Source: Anaerolineae bacterium
GTDB taxonomy: Bacteria > Chloroflexota > Anaerolineae > UBA4142 > SHND01
Assembly: GCA_020851635.1 (NCBI GenBank)
Contig: JADZCJ010000006.1
Coordinates: 1 to 64,000 of the forward strand
DNA length: 64,000 bases
Direction: 5' to 3'
Shown here: one piece after another, positions 16,141 through 25,660 of the stretch
How positions within the stretch are numbered: position 1 is the stretch's first letter
Layout: each line of letters begins with the position of its first letter
Notes under the pieces: generated by a model
What the model was told of the DNA's origin: nothing
The model's database searches: none
Seen by the model: only the letters and a program-made list of their open reading frames with translations
Program-made: the position numbers and the translations under genes

Positions 16141-17223
16141 ATGAATTTGCGGATTCCCGGTCCTGTCACGATTCCCGAAGATATTCTGGACATCATGGAC
16201 CACCAAATGATTGACCACCGCGGCCCGCAATTTGCCGCGATCCAGGAACGCATCGTCAAGAACCTCAAGACCAGTTTTCAAACCAAAAACGACATCCTGC
16301 TTTTTACATCGTCGGGAACGGGCGGTCTGGAATCGGCGGTCGTCAATACAATTTCGCCCGGCGATAGTGTGCTCGCCTTTGTCGCGGGCGAATTTGGCGA
16401 GCGCATCGCCCGGCTGGCAGCCACCTATGGCGGCAGCGTCAACAAGATCAAATTTGAAAACGGTCAAGGCATTGACTCCGAACGCGTCGCGCAGGAACTG
16501 AAAAACGCGCCAAACACCCGTGCCGTGCTTGTGACGCACAACGAGACTTCGACGGGCATCATGCACCCGCTTCGAGAAATCGCGCACGCGGTCCGAGCCA
16601 ATTCGGATGCCGTGTTAATCGTGGACGGCGTGAGTTCCATGCTGACCGCCGACGCACAGATTGACAACTGGGGCATTGATGTGATGGTGTCCGCCTCTCA
16701 AAAAGCGTGGGCGTGTCCCCCCGGTGTCGCAATGCTTTCGATCTCGGAACGCGCATGGAAGGCGAATGCAAACTGCAAAACGCCGCGCTATTATTTTGAC
16801 TGGAGCGAAACCAGGAACTGGCTTGAAAAAGGTCAGACTCCGTTCACCCCCGCCGTGTCGGTCTATTATGCGCTCGATCTGGCGCTTCAAAAGATTCTGG
16901 CGGAGGGGCTGCAGCAGGTATTTGAACGCCATGCCCGCATTGCGGCGCTGACACGCCAACAAGCCAAGACGCTGGGCTTTCGCATGTTTGGTGACGAACG
17001 CTATGCGTCTAATGCGGTTACCGCGCTGTTTGCGCCGGAAGGGGTTGACACCGAAGCCCTGCGCAAAGCGGCGCGCGAGGACTATGATCTGATCATTGGC
17101 GGTGGACAGGGACCGATGCGCGGCAAGATCATTCGCGTGGGGCATCTCGGCTGGGTCAAAGAAGCGGATATCAACGACTGCTTTGCGGCAATCGGACACA
17201 TTCTCGAAAAGGTGACAGCATAA
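16141..17223 (+). CDS. class V aminotransferase (alanine/serine-glyoxylate type)
   Basis: A PLP aminotransferase of 360 residues. It opens MNLRIPGPVTIPEDI with the typical PGP motif. The cofactor lysine is K188 in SASQKAW, the PLP Asp lies in IVDGVSSM, and TSSGTGGLESAV forms the phosphate pocket. This matches the alanine-glyoxylate/serine-glyoxylate/purine-catabolism group, which moves the amino group of serine or alanine to glyoxylate. The exact donor cannot be decided. ATG 16141 follows ACGAGGAGCAT. It stands alone between two terminators. The hydroxyacid dehydrogenase at 32911-33891 would be a functional partner in glyoxylate or hydroxypyruvate metabolism. Confidence 0.9.
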   Translation: MNLRIPGPVTIPEDILDIMDHQMIDHRGPQFAAIQERIVKNLKTSFQTKNDILLFTSSGTGGLESAVVNTISPGDSVLAFVAGEFGERIARLAATYGGSVNKIKFENGQGIDSERVAQELKNAPNTRAVLVTHNETSTGIMHPLREIAHAVRANSDAVLIVDGVSSMLTADAQIDNWGIDVMVSASQKAWACPPGVAMLSISERAWKANANCKTPRYYFDWSETRNWLEKGQTPFTPAVSVYYALDLALQKILAEGLQQVFERHARIAALTRQQAKTLGFRMFGDERYASNAVTALFAPEGVDTEALRKAAREDYDLIIGGGQGPMRGKIIRVGHLGWVKEADINDCFAAIGHILEKVTA

Positions 17224-17234
17224 TCACGCATTAA

Positions 17235-17264
17235 AGCGAGGCGGCGCAATTGCGCCGCCTCGCT
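17235..17264. terminator. bidirectional palindromic terminator
   Basis: A perfect 30-base palindrome lies between convergent genes. It ends the aminotransferase on the plus strand and, 5 bases past its stop, the LysM gene on the minus strand. The T-run is weak on both sides. Confidence 0.65.
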
Positions 17265-17268
17265 TGTG

Positions 17269-18792
17269 TTATTTCGAGAATTTCATTTGACCTGCGCCCT
17301 CCGCCAGCGCGATCCACAAGTCATGATCCATCAGTGAGTAATTCCCCGCCTTTTGAAGCTGCGAGACAAAGACCGTATCCTTGCTCGTGTCTCCGCAGTA
17401 CGCGCGCGTCATGGCAATCGGACTTATTGTTATCACTGTGGCATCGGTTGTGTATGTTGCGCTGCCGCGGTTGCAGTCCGCTTTGATCCGTGCGTTGCCG
17501 TCGTCTGTAAACTCGACCGTGTATTTGTTGGGGTCGTCGGGAGTCGTCTCCTCCGTCGGCGTCTTGGAAAACTGCCACTTCCATACCACGCCCGTCAACG
17601 TTTGCGCCGACGGAGACGGCGGCGGTGTCTGTGTGGGCTGTTCCGCCGTGCCACCCCCTGCGCCGCCCACGCGCTGCACCAGAATTTGAACGTCGCTGGT
17701 GGGCGCGCCATTCGTAATGACCGGAATGTGCGTGGTGCTGATCCACATCAACTGCCCATTCACCTCAATGCGCGCCGAGACTGCATAGCGATTGTTGGGA
17801 ATGATCTTGCTGCCATCGTATGGCACACTGTATTTGACAGGCATATTGCCTGGCGCCGTGATGACCTGTTCGCCAATCACCTCAGCGGCGACATCCTGCC
17901 TCGAAACGTCGGAAACCCGTACGGTCACGACCGCGTTCTCGGGCATGGCGATGCGCTCTCGATACACCACCTCGCCGGTGACGGCGAGTGGGGCGCCGGG
18001 TGTTTCGCCGTTCGGTCCGAGGTTCCCCAGTTCATTTTGCGAGTCCAGTTTCAATTGACTGCCCTCGAGTTTGAAATTGTTGATTACGCGCAAGGTGCCG
18101 CAGCAAAACGGCTGGTCGGGACCCTGGGTCATCATGTCCACACTCGTCAGATTGTCCCGGACGATAATCGCGATGATCGGGCTGCGGTCGCCGAGCAGCG
18201 TGTTGGCAACCTCGAACGGTTTGCCGTCCTTTTCCTGCATAATGTGCAGCAGATAGAAATAGCCGCTGCCCCCGCCGGTCTCGCCGGTAATGACGGCGGC
18301 GGACGGAATGTCGTTCAATTCACCATACGCAATCTGGTCGGTCAGGGTGACGATGGTCTTGAGCGGGATAGTCGGGTCATCCTGCTTTTCATATGTGCCA
18401 TCTTGGAGCGTGACCTGCGCATTGGCAACCATGCTCGTATAAGTGGCGTTTTCCAACGCACTCTTGCTTAACCCCTCGGGCGGGTTGGCGCCATTCAGCG
18501 CATCTGCCGTCTCCTGGTCCGGAATACACAACTTCCAGCCAACCTCGATAGAATCGGGGTTGACCACCGTAGCATAGGTGAAATCAGTTTCCGATTTCAG
18601 GTTCGTCTGGGTCGCCAGCGCATGGTAGGCGGTCGGGCTGCCCAGAAATTTTTCTGCCAGTTTCGAGAGCCAATCCCCCGCGCTGACAGTATAGTCCTGA
18701 GCACACGTGACTGTCGCTTGGGCATTTGCAGGGGCATTGATGATCGAGAGCAAAAGGACCGCGCCAACCAATCCTAAAATTATTGTTTTCAT
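17269..18792 (-). CDS. secreted LysM-YbaY-META protein
   Basis: An exported protein of 507 residues. It has an N-terminal signal peptide (IILGLVGAVLLLSIINAPANA) and a LysM-like segment with YTVSAGDWLSKLAEKF and VGWKLCIP (about 33-95). After an unassigned middle region comes a YbaY-like domain (GEVVYRERIAMPENAVVTV, about 275-370), a Gly/Pro-rich linker and a C-terminal META/DUF306-like domain (LTGVVWKW to MTRAYC). It probably binds peptidoglycan and works in the envelope. AAAGGAAAAGGA precedes the ATG. It is the last gene of a long minus-strand run. Its function is unknown. Confidence 0.8.
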   Translation of the reverse strand: MKTIILGLVGAVLLLSIINAPANAQATVTCAQDYTVSAGDWLSKLAEKFLGSPTAYHALATQTNLKSETDFTYATVVNPDSIEVGWKLCIPDQETADALNGANPPEGLSKSALENATYTSMVANAQVTLQDGTYEKQDDPTIPLKTIVTLTDQIAYGELNDIPSAAVITGETGGGSGYFYLLHIMQEKDGKPFEVANTLLGDRSPIIAIIVRDNLTSVDMMTQGPDQPFCCGTLRVINNFKLEGSQLKLDSQNELGNLGPNGETPGAPLAVTGEVVYRERIAMPENAVVTVRVSDVSRQDVAAEVIGEQVITAPGNMPVKYSVPYDGSKIIPNNRYAVSARIEVNGQLMWISTTHIPVITNGAPTSDVQILVQRVGGAGGGTAEQPTQTPPPSPSAQTLTGVVWKWQFSKTPTEETTPDDPNKYTVEFTDDGNARIKADCNRGSATYTTDATVITISPIAMTRAYCGDTSKDTVFVSQLQKAGNYSLMDHDLWIALAEGAGQMKFSK

Positions 18793-18861
18793 TCCTTTTC
18801 CTTTGATATGATCTGACGCACAGCGCCAGCTTGAGACGCCTTTCGCTCTTTGTTAGTTCCG

Positions 18862-20562
18862 TCAGATGATCGCCTCTTCCCGATACTCTCCCCAGACCTT
18901 GCGTAATACGTCCATCATTTCTTGCAAGGTCGCATACGCGTTCACCGCATCCAGCAAATACGGCATCAAATTCTCGTCCGGTTTGGCGGAGGCATCTCGA
19001 ATCGCATTCAATGTAGAAGCGACCTTTTCGCCATCACGTTCCCGTCGCACACGATTCAAGCGTTCCAATTGGTGTTTTGCCCCCGCCTCGTCCACGCGCA
19101 GCAGCGGCACACTCACAAGCTCATCGCTGACGTATTCGTTGACCCCGACAATGATGCGTTCGCGCGCGTCAATCTCGCGCTGGTAACGCGACGCTGCTTC
19201 GGCAATTTCACGCTGTTGGAACCCGCGTTCGATGGCGGGCAGCACGCCGCCCAGTTTTTCGATGCGCGCAAAATAATCGTATGCTTCCTGCTCGAGCTTG
19301 TTGGTCAACGCTTCCAAAAAGTAACTTCCGCCAAAGGGGTCCACCGTTTCCGTGATGCCGGTCTCTTCGGCAATAATCTGCTGGGTCCGCAGGGCGATCA
19401 TGGCGGCATGTTCGCTGGGCAGCGCCCACGCCTCATCGAGCGAATTGGTGTGAAGCGACTGCGTCCCACCCAATGTCGCCGCGAGCGCCTGCAAGGCGAC
19501 ACGGGCGACATTGTTCATGGGCTGCTGCGCCGTGAGTGAAACACCCGCCGTCTGCGAGTGAAACCGCATGAGCCAGGAACGCGGGTTTTTCGCGCCAAAG
19601 GTCTCTTGCATTTCGCGCGCCCAGATGCGCCGCGCCGCGCGATATTTGGCGAGTTCCTCGAAAAAGTCATTATGCGCGTTGAAAAAGAACGAGAGGCGCG
19701 GCGCAAAATCGTCCACATTCAGACCGCGCGCAATCGCCCAGCGCACATATTCCAATCCGTCCGCCAGCGTAAACGCCAGTTCCTGCGCCGCCGTCGAACC
19801 CGCCTCGCGGATGTGATAACCCGAAATCGAAATCGTATTCCAGCGCGGCAGTTCCCGCATGCCAAACTCGACCGTATCCGTGACAAGCCGCATAGAAGGT
19901 CGCGGCGGAAAGATAAATTCCTTTTGCGCGATGTATTCTTTTAGAATGTCATTTTGGAGCGTGCCGCCCAGCCGGGCGCGCGGGATGCCGCGTTTCTCTG
20001 CTGCCGCGATATACATTGCCCAGATGATGGCAGCGGGCGAATTGATGGTCATGGACGTGGTGACCCGGTCCACAGGAATCCCATCAAAGAGGGTCTCCAT
20101 GTCGGCGAGCGAAGAAATGGCGACCCCGCACTTGCCGAACTCGCCCCCGGCTTGCGGCGCATCCGTGTCATAGCCATACAACGTCGGCAGATCGAACGCG
20201 GTCGAAAGTCCGGTCTCGCCATGTTCGAGCAGGTATTTGAAACGCGCGTTGGTCTCTTCTGCCGTGCCAAAACCCGCAAACATGCGCATCGTCCACACCT
20301 TGCCGCGGTACATGGTTGTATGCACGCCGCGCGTATAGGGGTACTGTCCCGCGTCATTTAGGTCGCGCGTGTAATCCATGTCTGCGAGATCAATGGGCGT
20401 ATAGAGCCGTTCAACCTCTTCGGAAGAAGTTGTAATAAATCTTGACGAATCAACTCCCGGCGGCACACGCTCGGGAGACCGCGCGAGAGTTTTCTGCAGT
20501 GTGGTTTCTTCCCACTTGTCGCGCGCCTGTCGAATCTGATCGAGTTCGTCGGGTCCAAACAT
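18862..20562 (-). CDS. icmA: B12-dependent acyl-CoA mutase large subunit, isobutyryl-CoA mutase type
   Basis: A protein of 566 residues with the methylmalonyl-CoA mutase TIM-barrel domain only. There is no C-terminal B12-binding domain (no DxHxxG). SGYHIREAG carries the conserved His250. At the two positions that set substrate choice it has Phe95 (TMRMFAGFG) and Gln213 (AQKEFIFPP). These correspond to Tyr89 and Arg207 of methylmalonyl-CoA mutase, and are Phe80 and Gln198 in isobutyryl-CoA mutase. It therefore most likely interconverts isobutyryl- and n-butyryl-CoA. ATG 20562 follows GAGGAAGAGGA. The B12-binding partner subunit must lie outside the window. Confidence 0.85.
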   Translation of the reverse strand: MFGPDELDQIRQARDKWEETTLQKTLARSPERVPPGVDSSRFITTSSEEVERLYTPIDLADMDYTRDLNDAGQYPYTRGVHTTMYRGKVWTMRMFAGFGTAEETNARFKYLLEHGETGLSTAFDLPTLYGYDTDAPQAGGEFGKCGVAISSLADMETLFDGIPVDRVTTSMTINSPAAIIWAMYIAAAEKRGIPRARLGGTLQNDILKEYIAQKEFIFPPRPSMRLVTDTVEFGMRELPRWNTISISGYHIREAGSTAAQELAFTLADGLEYVRWAIARGLNVDDFAPRLSFFFNAHNDFFEELAKYRAARRIWAREMQETFGAKNPRSWLMRFHSQTAGVSLTAQQPMNNVARVALQALAATLGGTQSLHTNSLDEAWALPSEHAAMIALRTQQIIAEETGITETVDPFGGSYFLEALTNKLEQEAYDYFARIEKLGGVLPAIERGFQQREIAEAASRYQREIDARERIIVGVNEYVSDELVSVPLLRVDEAGAKHQLERLNRVRRERDGEKVASTLNAIRDASAKPDENLMPYLLDAVNAYATLQEMMDVLRKVWGEYREEAII

Positions 20563-20635
20563 AAGAATCCTCTTCCTCTGCATCGCTATCTTGAAGATGG
20601 GCAATCACAAGGAATTGCCCCTACTCCCCACAGTC

Positions 20636-22696
20636 CTAATTCACGACGCGGGTAAACCAATAGCCAATTCCCGAAACAATGACCAACGCGAGCGTTCCCA
20701 CAGCAACCGCACGGCCCGGCAACCCGCGCGCCGCCAACCGATCCAGCACGTACGCACCGCCCAGCGCAAAAAAAGGCGCCCCAAACAACATATAGCGCGT
20801 ATATACGTTCAGCATCATTCCAACCAGAAAAAAAGTAATGACCAGCAAGACGCCGACAAATAAAACGACAGCGAGGTCCTTGAGTACCGGGTCGCACCAC
20901 ATCAAGGCAAATCCCACGAGCGCAAACAGAATCGGGATCGTCCGGTAATAGACCCACGTCTCGCGCGCCAGATACCACGCCCCCTGAAGGACCCATTCGA
21001 CGGGCGAATGGACACGAACGGGGAGCAATCCGATGCCCACTTCTGCCATGCCGTTTCCCACCACCCGCTCAAAACCTTCCGTCGCCGCGCTCGCCGAGTT
21101 GGATTGCAATGCGCCAATGTTAGCAAGGGTCTTGTCCACAAAAAACGAAAAATAGACTCCGAACGTAACGAGCAGCGCAGCGACCAGCGCGCCAAACACA
21201 AACGCGGCGCGCTTGTGTTCTTGAAACAAGAGCCAATTTGCGCACGAGACCAGCCCCCAATACAGACTCAACAAAATCACCATGCTGGCATGCGAGACGA
21301 GACCCACAATCAGCGCCAGCCATATGAACGCGGCAGTCTGAAGCGGGTGCCCACGCCAGCGAGTCGTAAACCAGAGCACGAGCATGAGTATGAACAGCTG
21401 CTGCGCGAACAGATTGGCATAGACGCCCCAGCCAAACGTGATAAACGCAATGGGTGAGCCGAGATAGAGCAGCACGGCAAAGAAACCTGCGCGAGACGAC
21501 AAGTGCGCCAGACGCGCGACGGCAAACAACATCAGCCCGCCAATGGCTTCGGTCAAGATTACAGCAAGACGAATTAGAGCCAGGTCATCGCCAAACAAGG
21601 TCGCCAGGGGCGAGAGAAACACATAGAGCGCGGGCGGATAGACGGTTTCCAGACTGCCAAACTCGCGCGAACGCGTGACGAAAAATAGATTTCCCTTTTC
21701 GACAAATTGCAGGCGGTGCAAATGAAAAATCTGGTCAATGATATACATCCCGGGATAGAACGACCCTACCGCTTTGAGAACAAAAAAGGCGACCACGATC
21801 AAGCCCAGACGATTCAAGCTAATGCGGTCGGTCTCCAAACCCAGCCGCCGATACAGTCCGCCAAGCAGGTCCATTCCGAAAAGCATAAAAACAAGCCCGC
21901 CGACAAGAAAAAACACCAGGGTCCATACTGCCTGCGCGTTCAGATACACGCGATAGAACGCAATCGCCGCAAACAGAGCCGCAATGAGCGCTGCGGTCAG
22001 CGCGAGGAGGTAACGCTCACGCATTTCCGCAAGGCGCGCGGTGGCGTAAAAAAGCATGACGCCCAGCGTGAGCGGAAGGATATAGCCCGCCACAGGTGGG
22101 ATGCGAAAACTGCCGCCCATGGGCGCAAGCGACATTGAATCTAGCCGAATCCCCAGCTCGCGCGTGTCCGCGTTGCCGCTGTCGGACGGTTTAAAGGTAT
22201 CCGACGACAGGATAATATCGTAATCGCCTGCGGACACGTCGAGGTCGAATGTCCATTCTTGCCAGTCACCGTCCGAGGGACGCGTCAAGACTGCATCGCC
22301 CAGCTGAATCTGAACGGGCACGCCGCCAGCGGGCTGCCAGCCGTTCACGCGCATAACGAGCTGCCACGCGCCGCTCACCAGCGCGGGAACGCGCAATTCC
22401 GCGCGCGCGCGCGTCCAGCGATAGGTTTGCGCTCCGTCGCTCTCGTCATCGTGCATGCCCCCGAGAATGAGTAAATGGTCAGGGCGCGCTCCAAAATCAA
22501 TCGTATAGACGTAGGGAATCTGAAAGGCGAGGGCAAAGACGATGAACGCCAGGACTCCGCAGAGCCAGACGGTACGGGAGCGCAATGTATCGCGCACCCG
22601 CGCCAAATTCCAACGCGTCACGCTCCACCCTGCAAGACCCGAGGGGGTCGCGCGGGGCAGCGGCGCCAAGGTCGCGTCAGTGGTGGGCGTGCTCAT
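20636..22696 (-). CDS. GT-C/ArnT-like polytopic membrane protein with N-terminal sandwich domain
   Basis: A protein of 686 residues. A first helix (VLAFIVFALAFQIPYVYTID) is followed by an extracytoplasmic beta-rich domain of about 170 residues (RVNGWQPAGGVPVQIQLGD, DWQEWTFDLDV). Many transmembrane helices follow, with GT-C features such as YIIDQIFHLHRLQFVEKG and YPPALYVFLSPLATLFG. It resembles lipid-linked glycosyltransferases of families GT39/GT83. The acceptor is unknown. It lies between epimerase and mutase genes with gaps of 27 and 73 bases, so it is likely co-transcribed although functionally unrelated. The protein at 39698 has the same architecture. Confidence 0.75.
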   Translation of the reverse strand: MSTPTTDATLAPLPRATPSGLAGWSVTRWNLARVRDTLRSRTVWLCGVLAFIVFALAFQIPYVYTIDFGARPDHLLILGGMHDDESDGAQTYRWTRARAELRVPALVSGAWQLVMRVNGWQPAGGVPVQIQLGDAVLTRPSDGDWQEWTFDLDVSAGDYDIILSSDTFKPSDSGNADTRELGIRLDSMSLAPMGGSFRIPPVAGYILPLTLGVMLFYATARLAEMRERYLLALTAALIAALFAAIAFYRVYLNAQAVWTLVFFLVGGLVFMLFGMDLLGGLYRRLGLETDRISLNRLGLIVVAFFVLKAVGSFYPGMYIIDQIFHLHRLQFVEKGNLFFVTRSREFGSLETVYPPALYVFLSPLATLFGDDLALIRLAVILTEAIGGLMLFAVARLAHLSSRAGFFAVLLYLGSPIAFITFGWGVYANLFAQQLFILMLVLWFTTRWRGHPLQTAAFIWLALIVGLVSHASMVILLSLYWGLVSCANWLLFQEHKRAAFVFGALVAALLVTFGVYFSFFVDKTLANIGALQSNSASAATEGFERVVGNGMAEVGIGLLPVRVHSPVEWVLQGAWYLARETWVYYRTIPILFALVGFALMWCDPVLKDLAVVLFVGVLLVITFFLVGMMLNVYTRYMLFGAPFFALGGAYVLDRLAARGLPGRAVAVGTLALVIVSGIGYWFTRVVN

Positions 22697-22723
22697 CGCA
22701 GGTAATTCAGGACTCGGACCGGG

Positions 22724-23125
22724 TCAGGCCCGTTGATAGAGTTCGATCAAAACCCCGTGCGCGCTTTTGGGGTGGATAAACGCATATCTTGTCCCGCTCG
22801 CGTTGACGCGCGGCTTGGCGTCAATCAATTGTGCGCCGTGCGCCACGAGACGCGCCAAAGCAGCGTCCATGTCGTCCACCTCAAAACAAATGTGATGGAT
22901 CCCCTCGCCGCGCTTGGCAAGAAATTTCGCAAGCCCACTCTCGGACTCGAGCGGTTGCACCAACTCTAGCTCGCCGTCACCCATGGGCATAAAGGCGACG
23001 CTCGTCTTGCCGCCCTCTTCCAGGGCAACATGGTCGAGCTCCATTCCCAATGCGTCCTGAAAAAAAACAAGCGCATCCTGTATGTTTTGGACAGCGATGC
23101 CGATGTGGTCCAGTCTGATGAGCAT
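22724..23125 (-). CDS. mce: methylmalonyl-CoA epimerase
   Basis: A metal-dependent VOC-fold enzyme of 133 residues. It has LDHIGIAVQN with the first ligand His, GIHHICFEVDD with the second His and HGVLIELYQ with the ligand Glu. It converts (S)- to (R)-methylmalonyl-CoA between propionyl-CoA carboxylase and the mutase. The start at 23125 matches the family; the frame extends further only as overlap with the mutase gene. It starts seven bases after the mutase stop, which fits a shared operon and a shared pathway. Confidence 0.93.
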   Translation of the reverse strand: MLIRLDHIGIAVQNIQDALVFFQDALGMELDHVALEEGGKTSVAFMPMGDGELELVQPLESESGLAKFLAKRGEGIHHICFEVDDMDAALARLVAHGAQLIDAKPRVNASGTRYAFIHPKSAHGVLIELYQRA

Positions 23126-23132
23126 AAGAGTC

Positions 23133-24719
23133 CTAAAATGCGGCATTGCCGCGATATTCGCCAAATACACGGCGCAGCGTATCCGAAATTTCGCCGACGG
23201 TTGCATCGGACTCGACTGCAGCCAGAATAAAGGGCATCAGGTTTTCGCTGCCGTGCGCGGCGTTTTCCAGCGCGCGCAGAGATGCAGAACAACGCCCCGC
23301 CTCGCGTGTCGCCCGCCATTCGCGCAAACGCGCTTTTTGCCTTGATTGGGACTCGGGATCGGGGCGGTTGAGTCGCGGTTTGGCCTCCTGGTCCGTCGCG
23401 TATTTGTTGACGCCGACGACGGTGCGTTCGCCGGTGTCCACCGCGCGTTGAAACTGCCATGCCGATTCCTGAATTTCACGATTGATGAATCCCGTCTCGA
23501 TCGCTCGCTGCGCGCCGCCCAGTCTCTCGATCTGCTGCAGGTATTCGACCACACGCTTTTCAATTTCGTCGGTGAGATGCTCGATGTAAAAACTGCCCGC
23601 AGCGGGGTCTATGGTGTTTGTCACGCCCGATTCATATCCGATAATTTGCTGAGTCCGCAGGGCAATTTTGGCGGATTGTTCGGTGGGCAGAGCCAGCGCT
23701 TCGTCAAACGAATTGGTGTGCAGTGACTGGGTGCCGCCCAGCACCGCGGCGAGCGCTTCAATGGCTGTGCGAACAATATTGTTTTCGGGCTGCTGCGCGG
23801 TGAGCGAGACGCCCGCCGTTTGAGTGTGAAACCGCAGCATCATCGAACGGGGGTCCCGCGCGCCAAATTTTTCCTTGACCAACGATGCCCACAGCCGGCG
23901 CGCGGCGCGGAATTTGGCGATCTCTTGCAAAAAATTCATCTGGGCGACAAAAAAGAACGAAAGCTGCGGCGCAAACTCGTCAATTTTCATTCCACGCGCG
24001 AGCGTGGCAGTGACATATTCGATGGCGTTGGCAAAGGTGAACGCCACTTCCTGGACCGCTGTTGCGCCCGCTTCGCGGATGTGATAGCCGGAAATCGAGA
24101 TAGGGTTCCAGCCCGGCAGCTCGCGCGCACAGTACTCGATCACGTCAACGGTCAAGCGCAGTGACTCTTGCGGCGGGTAAATATAGGTGCCGCGCGCGAT
24201 ATATTCTTTGAGAATGTCGTTCTGTGTCGTGCCGCGAATTTTACTGCCGGGCACGCCCTGTTTTTTTGCCACTGCCACATAGAGCGCAAGCAGAATCGGC
24301 GCAGTGGCATTGATGGTCATGGATGTGGAAACGCGGTCGAGCGGGATACCCTCAAACAACTGCTCCATGTCCTGAAGCGACGAGACGGCAACGCCGACCT
24401 TGCCGACCTCGCCCTCTGCCATGCGCGCATCCGAGTCGTAACCGGTCTGGGTTGGCAGGTCAAATGCGACGGAAAGCCCGGTTTGCCCTTGCGAGAGGAG
24501 GTATTTGAACCGCCGGTTGGTGTCCTCTGCGCTCGCATAACCCGAATATTGCCGCATCGTCCACAGCCGCCCGCGATACATGGTGGGCTGAATCCCGCGC
24601 GTGAATGGGAACTCACCGGGAAAGCCGAGGTCTGTGAGATAGTCTATCTGCGTGTTTTCGGGAGAGTAGACGCGTTCGACGGGAATGTCCGAGAGATTTG
24701 GAATCTTGTTTTCGTTCAT
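23133..24719 (-). CDS. mutB: methylmalonyl-CoA mutase large subunit (catalytic domain only)
   Basis: A protein of 528 residues. This is the TIM-barrel domain of B12-dependent methylmalonyl-CoA mutase, with [25 protein letters not shown] (His213) and [15 protein letters not shown]. The substrate-setting residues are Tyr58 and Arg176, matching Tyr89 and Arg207 of the well-studied enzyme, so (R)-methylmalonyl-CoA to succinyl-CoA is expected. It ends before the B12-binding domain (ends GEYRGNAAF), so a separate small subunit is needed. ATG 24719 begins a short N-terminus ([10 protein letters not shown]); the longer frame passes a terminator region. Confidence 0.93.
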   Translation of the reverse strand: MNENKIPNLSDIPVERVYSPENTQIDYLTDLGFPGEFPFTRGIQPTMYRGRLWTMRQYSGYASAEDTNRRFKYLLSQGQTGLSVAFDLPTQTGYDSDARMAEGEVGKVGVAVSSLQDMEQLFEGIPLDRVSTSMTINATAPILLALYVAVAKKQGVPGSKIRGTTQNDILKEYIARGTYIYPPQESLRLTVDVIEYCARELPGWNPISISGYHIREAGATAVQEVAFTFANAIEYVTATLARGMKIDEFAPQLSFFFVAQMNFLQEIAKFRAARRLWASLVKEKFGARDPRSMMLRFHTQTAGVSLTAQQPENNIVRTAIEALAAVLGGTQSLHTNSFDEALALPTEQSAKIALRTQQIIGYESGVTNTIDPAAGSFYIEHLTDEIEKRVVEYLQQIERLGGAQRAIETGFINREIQESAWQFQRAVDTGERTVVGVNKYATDQEAKPRLNRPDPESQSRQKARLREWRATREAGRCSASLRALENAAHGSENLMPFILAAVESDATVGEISDTLRRVFGEYRGNAAF

Positions 24720-24774
24720 TTCAATTGCCCGATGGTTTCTCTTTTGGCTTCGTGCCACATCAGAATTTATCCCA

Positions 24775-24819
24775 ACAAAAAACGGGGCGGCAGCGTGATT
24801 ATACACGTCCCGCCCCGTT
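24775..24819 (-). terminator. terminator of the Ala/Lys-rich protein gene
   Basis: On the minus strand AACGGGGCGG (24781-24790) pairs with CCGCCCCGTT (24810-24819), with an inner CGTG/CACG stem, followed by TTTTTTGTTGGG. It separates the mutase/epimerase unit from the carboxylase unit. Confidence 0.8.
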
Positions 24820-24846
24820 ACAATCAATTTCGCGCGCCGAATAAAA

Positions 24847-25593
24847 CTATGAGGTGACCGCCTTGACGGTATTGGAAATACCCTTTTCTGCCGCTTTGAC
24901 CGCTTTGCCGGCTTTTTTGCGAGCGGTCTTGATATTCGCGCCGGTAGTTTTCTCTACACGCGCGAGCTGCTTTTGGACATTCTTGATCTGAGTGTTGAAT
25001 GTTTTTTGTGCGACTGCAGCTTGCTTTTGCGCGGCTTTGGTCTGTTTCCGCACCAGCGCTTGCGCCGATGCCGACGAGTCTTTGGCTCTGGCAGTGATTG
25101 TGTTTTCCGCTGTCGCGATCTGCTTGCGCGCCGCGCTCACCTGCTTTTGTGCCGCTTTGGTTGCGGCATCCATCTGCGCCTTGGCGTCAGCGAACAATGC
25201 CTTTTCAGACTCGATAGTTTCGGCTTTGGCGGTCTTGGCGCTCGCTTTGAGGGCTTGATTCGCGGCTGCCCACCGAGTTCTTGCGGCAGCAATCTCTTTT
25301 TGCATCCGTTTCTCAACCGCAGCAAGCTGCCGCTTGGCATCTCGCAGCAATTGTTTCTGCGATTTCGCCACCGATTTTTGCATGCTCTTGGCGGCTTTGG
25401 GCGCCGAGGCAACGGCATCGCTCGCTTTTGCGGCGACGGCGCTTGCGCCCCCTTGTGCTCCGCCGATCGCTCCCTTTGCCGCTTCAACCGCCACATCCGC
25501 CGTCCCCTGCACCGTCCCAACCGCCCCGCCAATCGTCTCAGCGACCTGCGTCAACAGACCTGATGTCTGTTTCGCCTTTTTTTTGCCTGCCAT
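24847..25593 (-). CDS. Ala/Lys-rich coiled-coil protein, histone H1-like
   Basis: A low-complexity protein of 248 residues, dominated by Ala, Lys, Gln and Thr. It opens MAGKKKAKQ, then has long amphipathic helix patterns such as [19 protein letters not shown] and a basic end ([16 protein letters not shown]). No membrane segment, catalytic motif or signal peptide is seen. The composition fits a histone H1-like nucleoid protein or an LEA/phasin-like coiled coil; I cannot choose between them from sequence alone. It has its own terminator and lies 67 bases after the biotin carrier gene. Base composition does not look foreign. Confidence 0.65.
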   Translation of the reverse strand: MAGKKKAKQTSGLLTQVAETIGGAVGTVQGTADVAVEAAKGAIGGAQGGASAVAAKASDAVASAPKAAKSMQKSVAKSQKQLLRDAKRQLAAVEKRMQKEIAAARTRWAAANQALKASAKTAKAETIESEKALFADAKAQMDAATKAAQKQVSAARKQIATAENTITARAKDSSASAQALVRKQTKAAQKQAAVAQKTFNTQIKNVQKQLARVEKTTGANIKTARKKAGKAVKAAEKGISNTVKAVTS

Positions 25594-25660
25594 CGCTTCC
25601 TCCTTTGGAGAAATAGTATCGGACGTGGCACGCTCGCGCGCAACATCCGGGGATCGAAAC

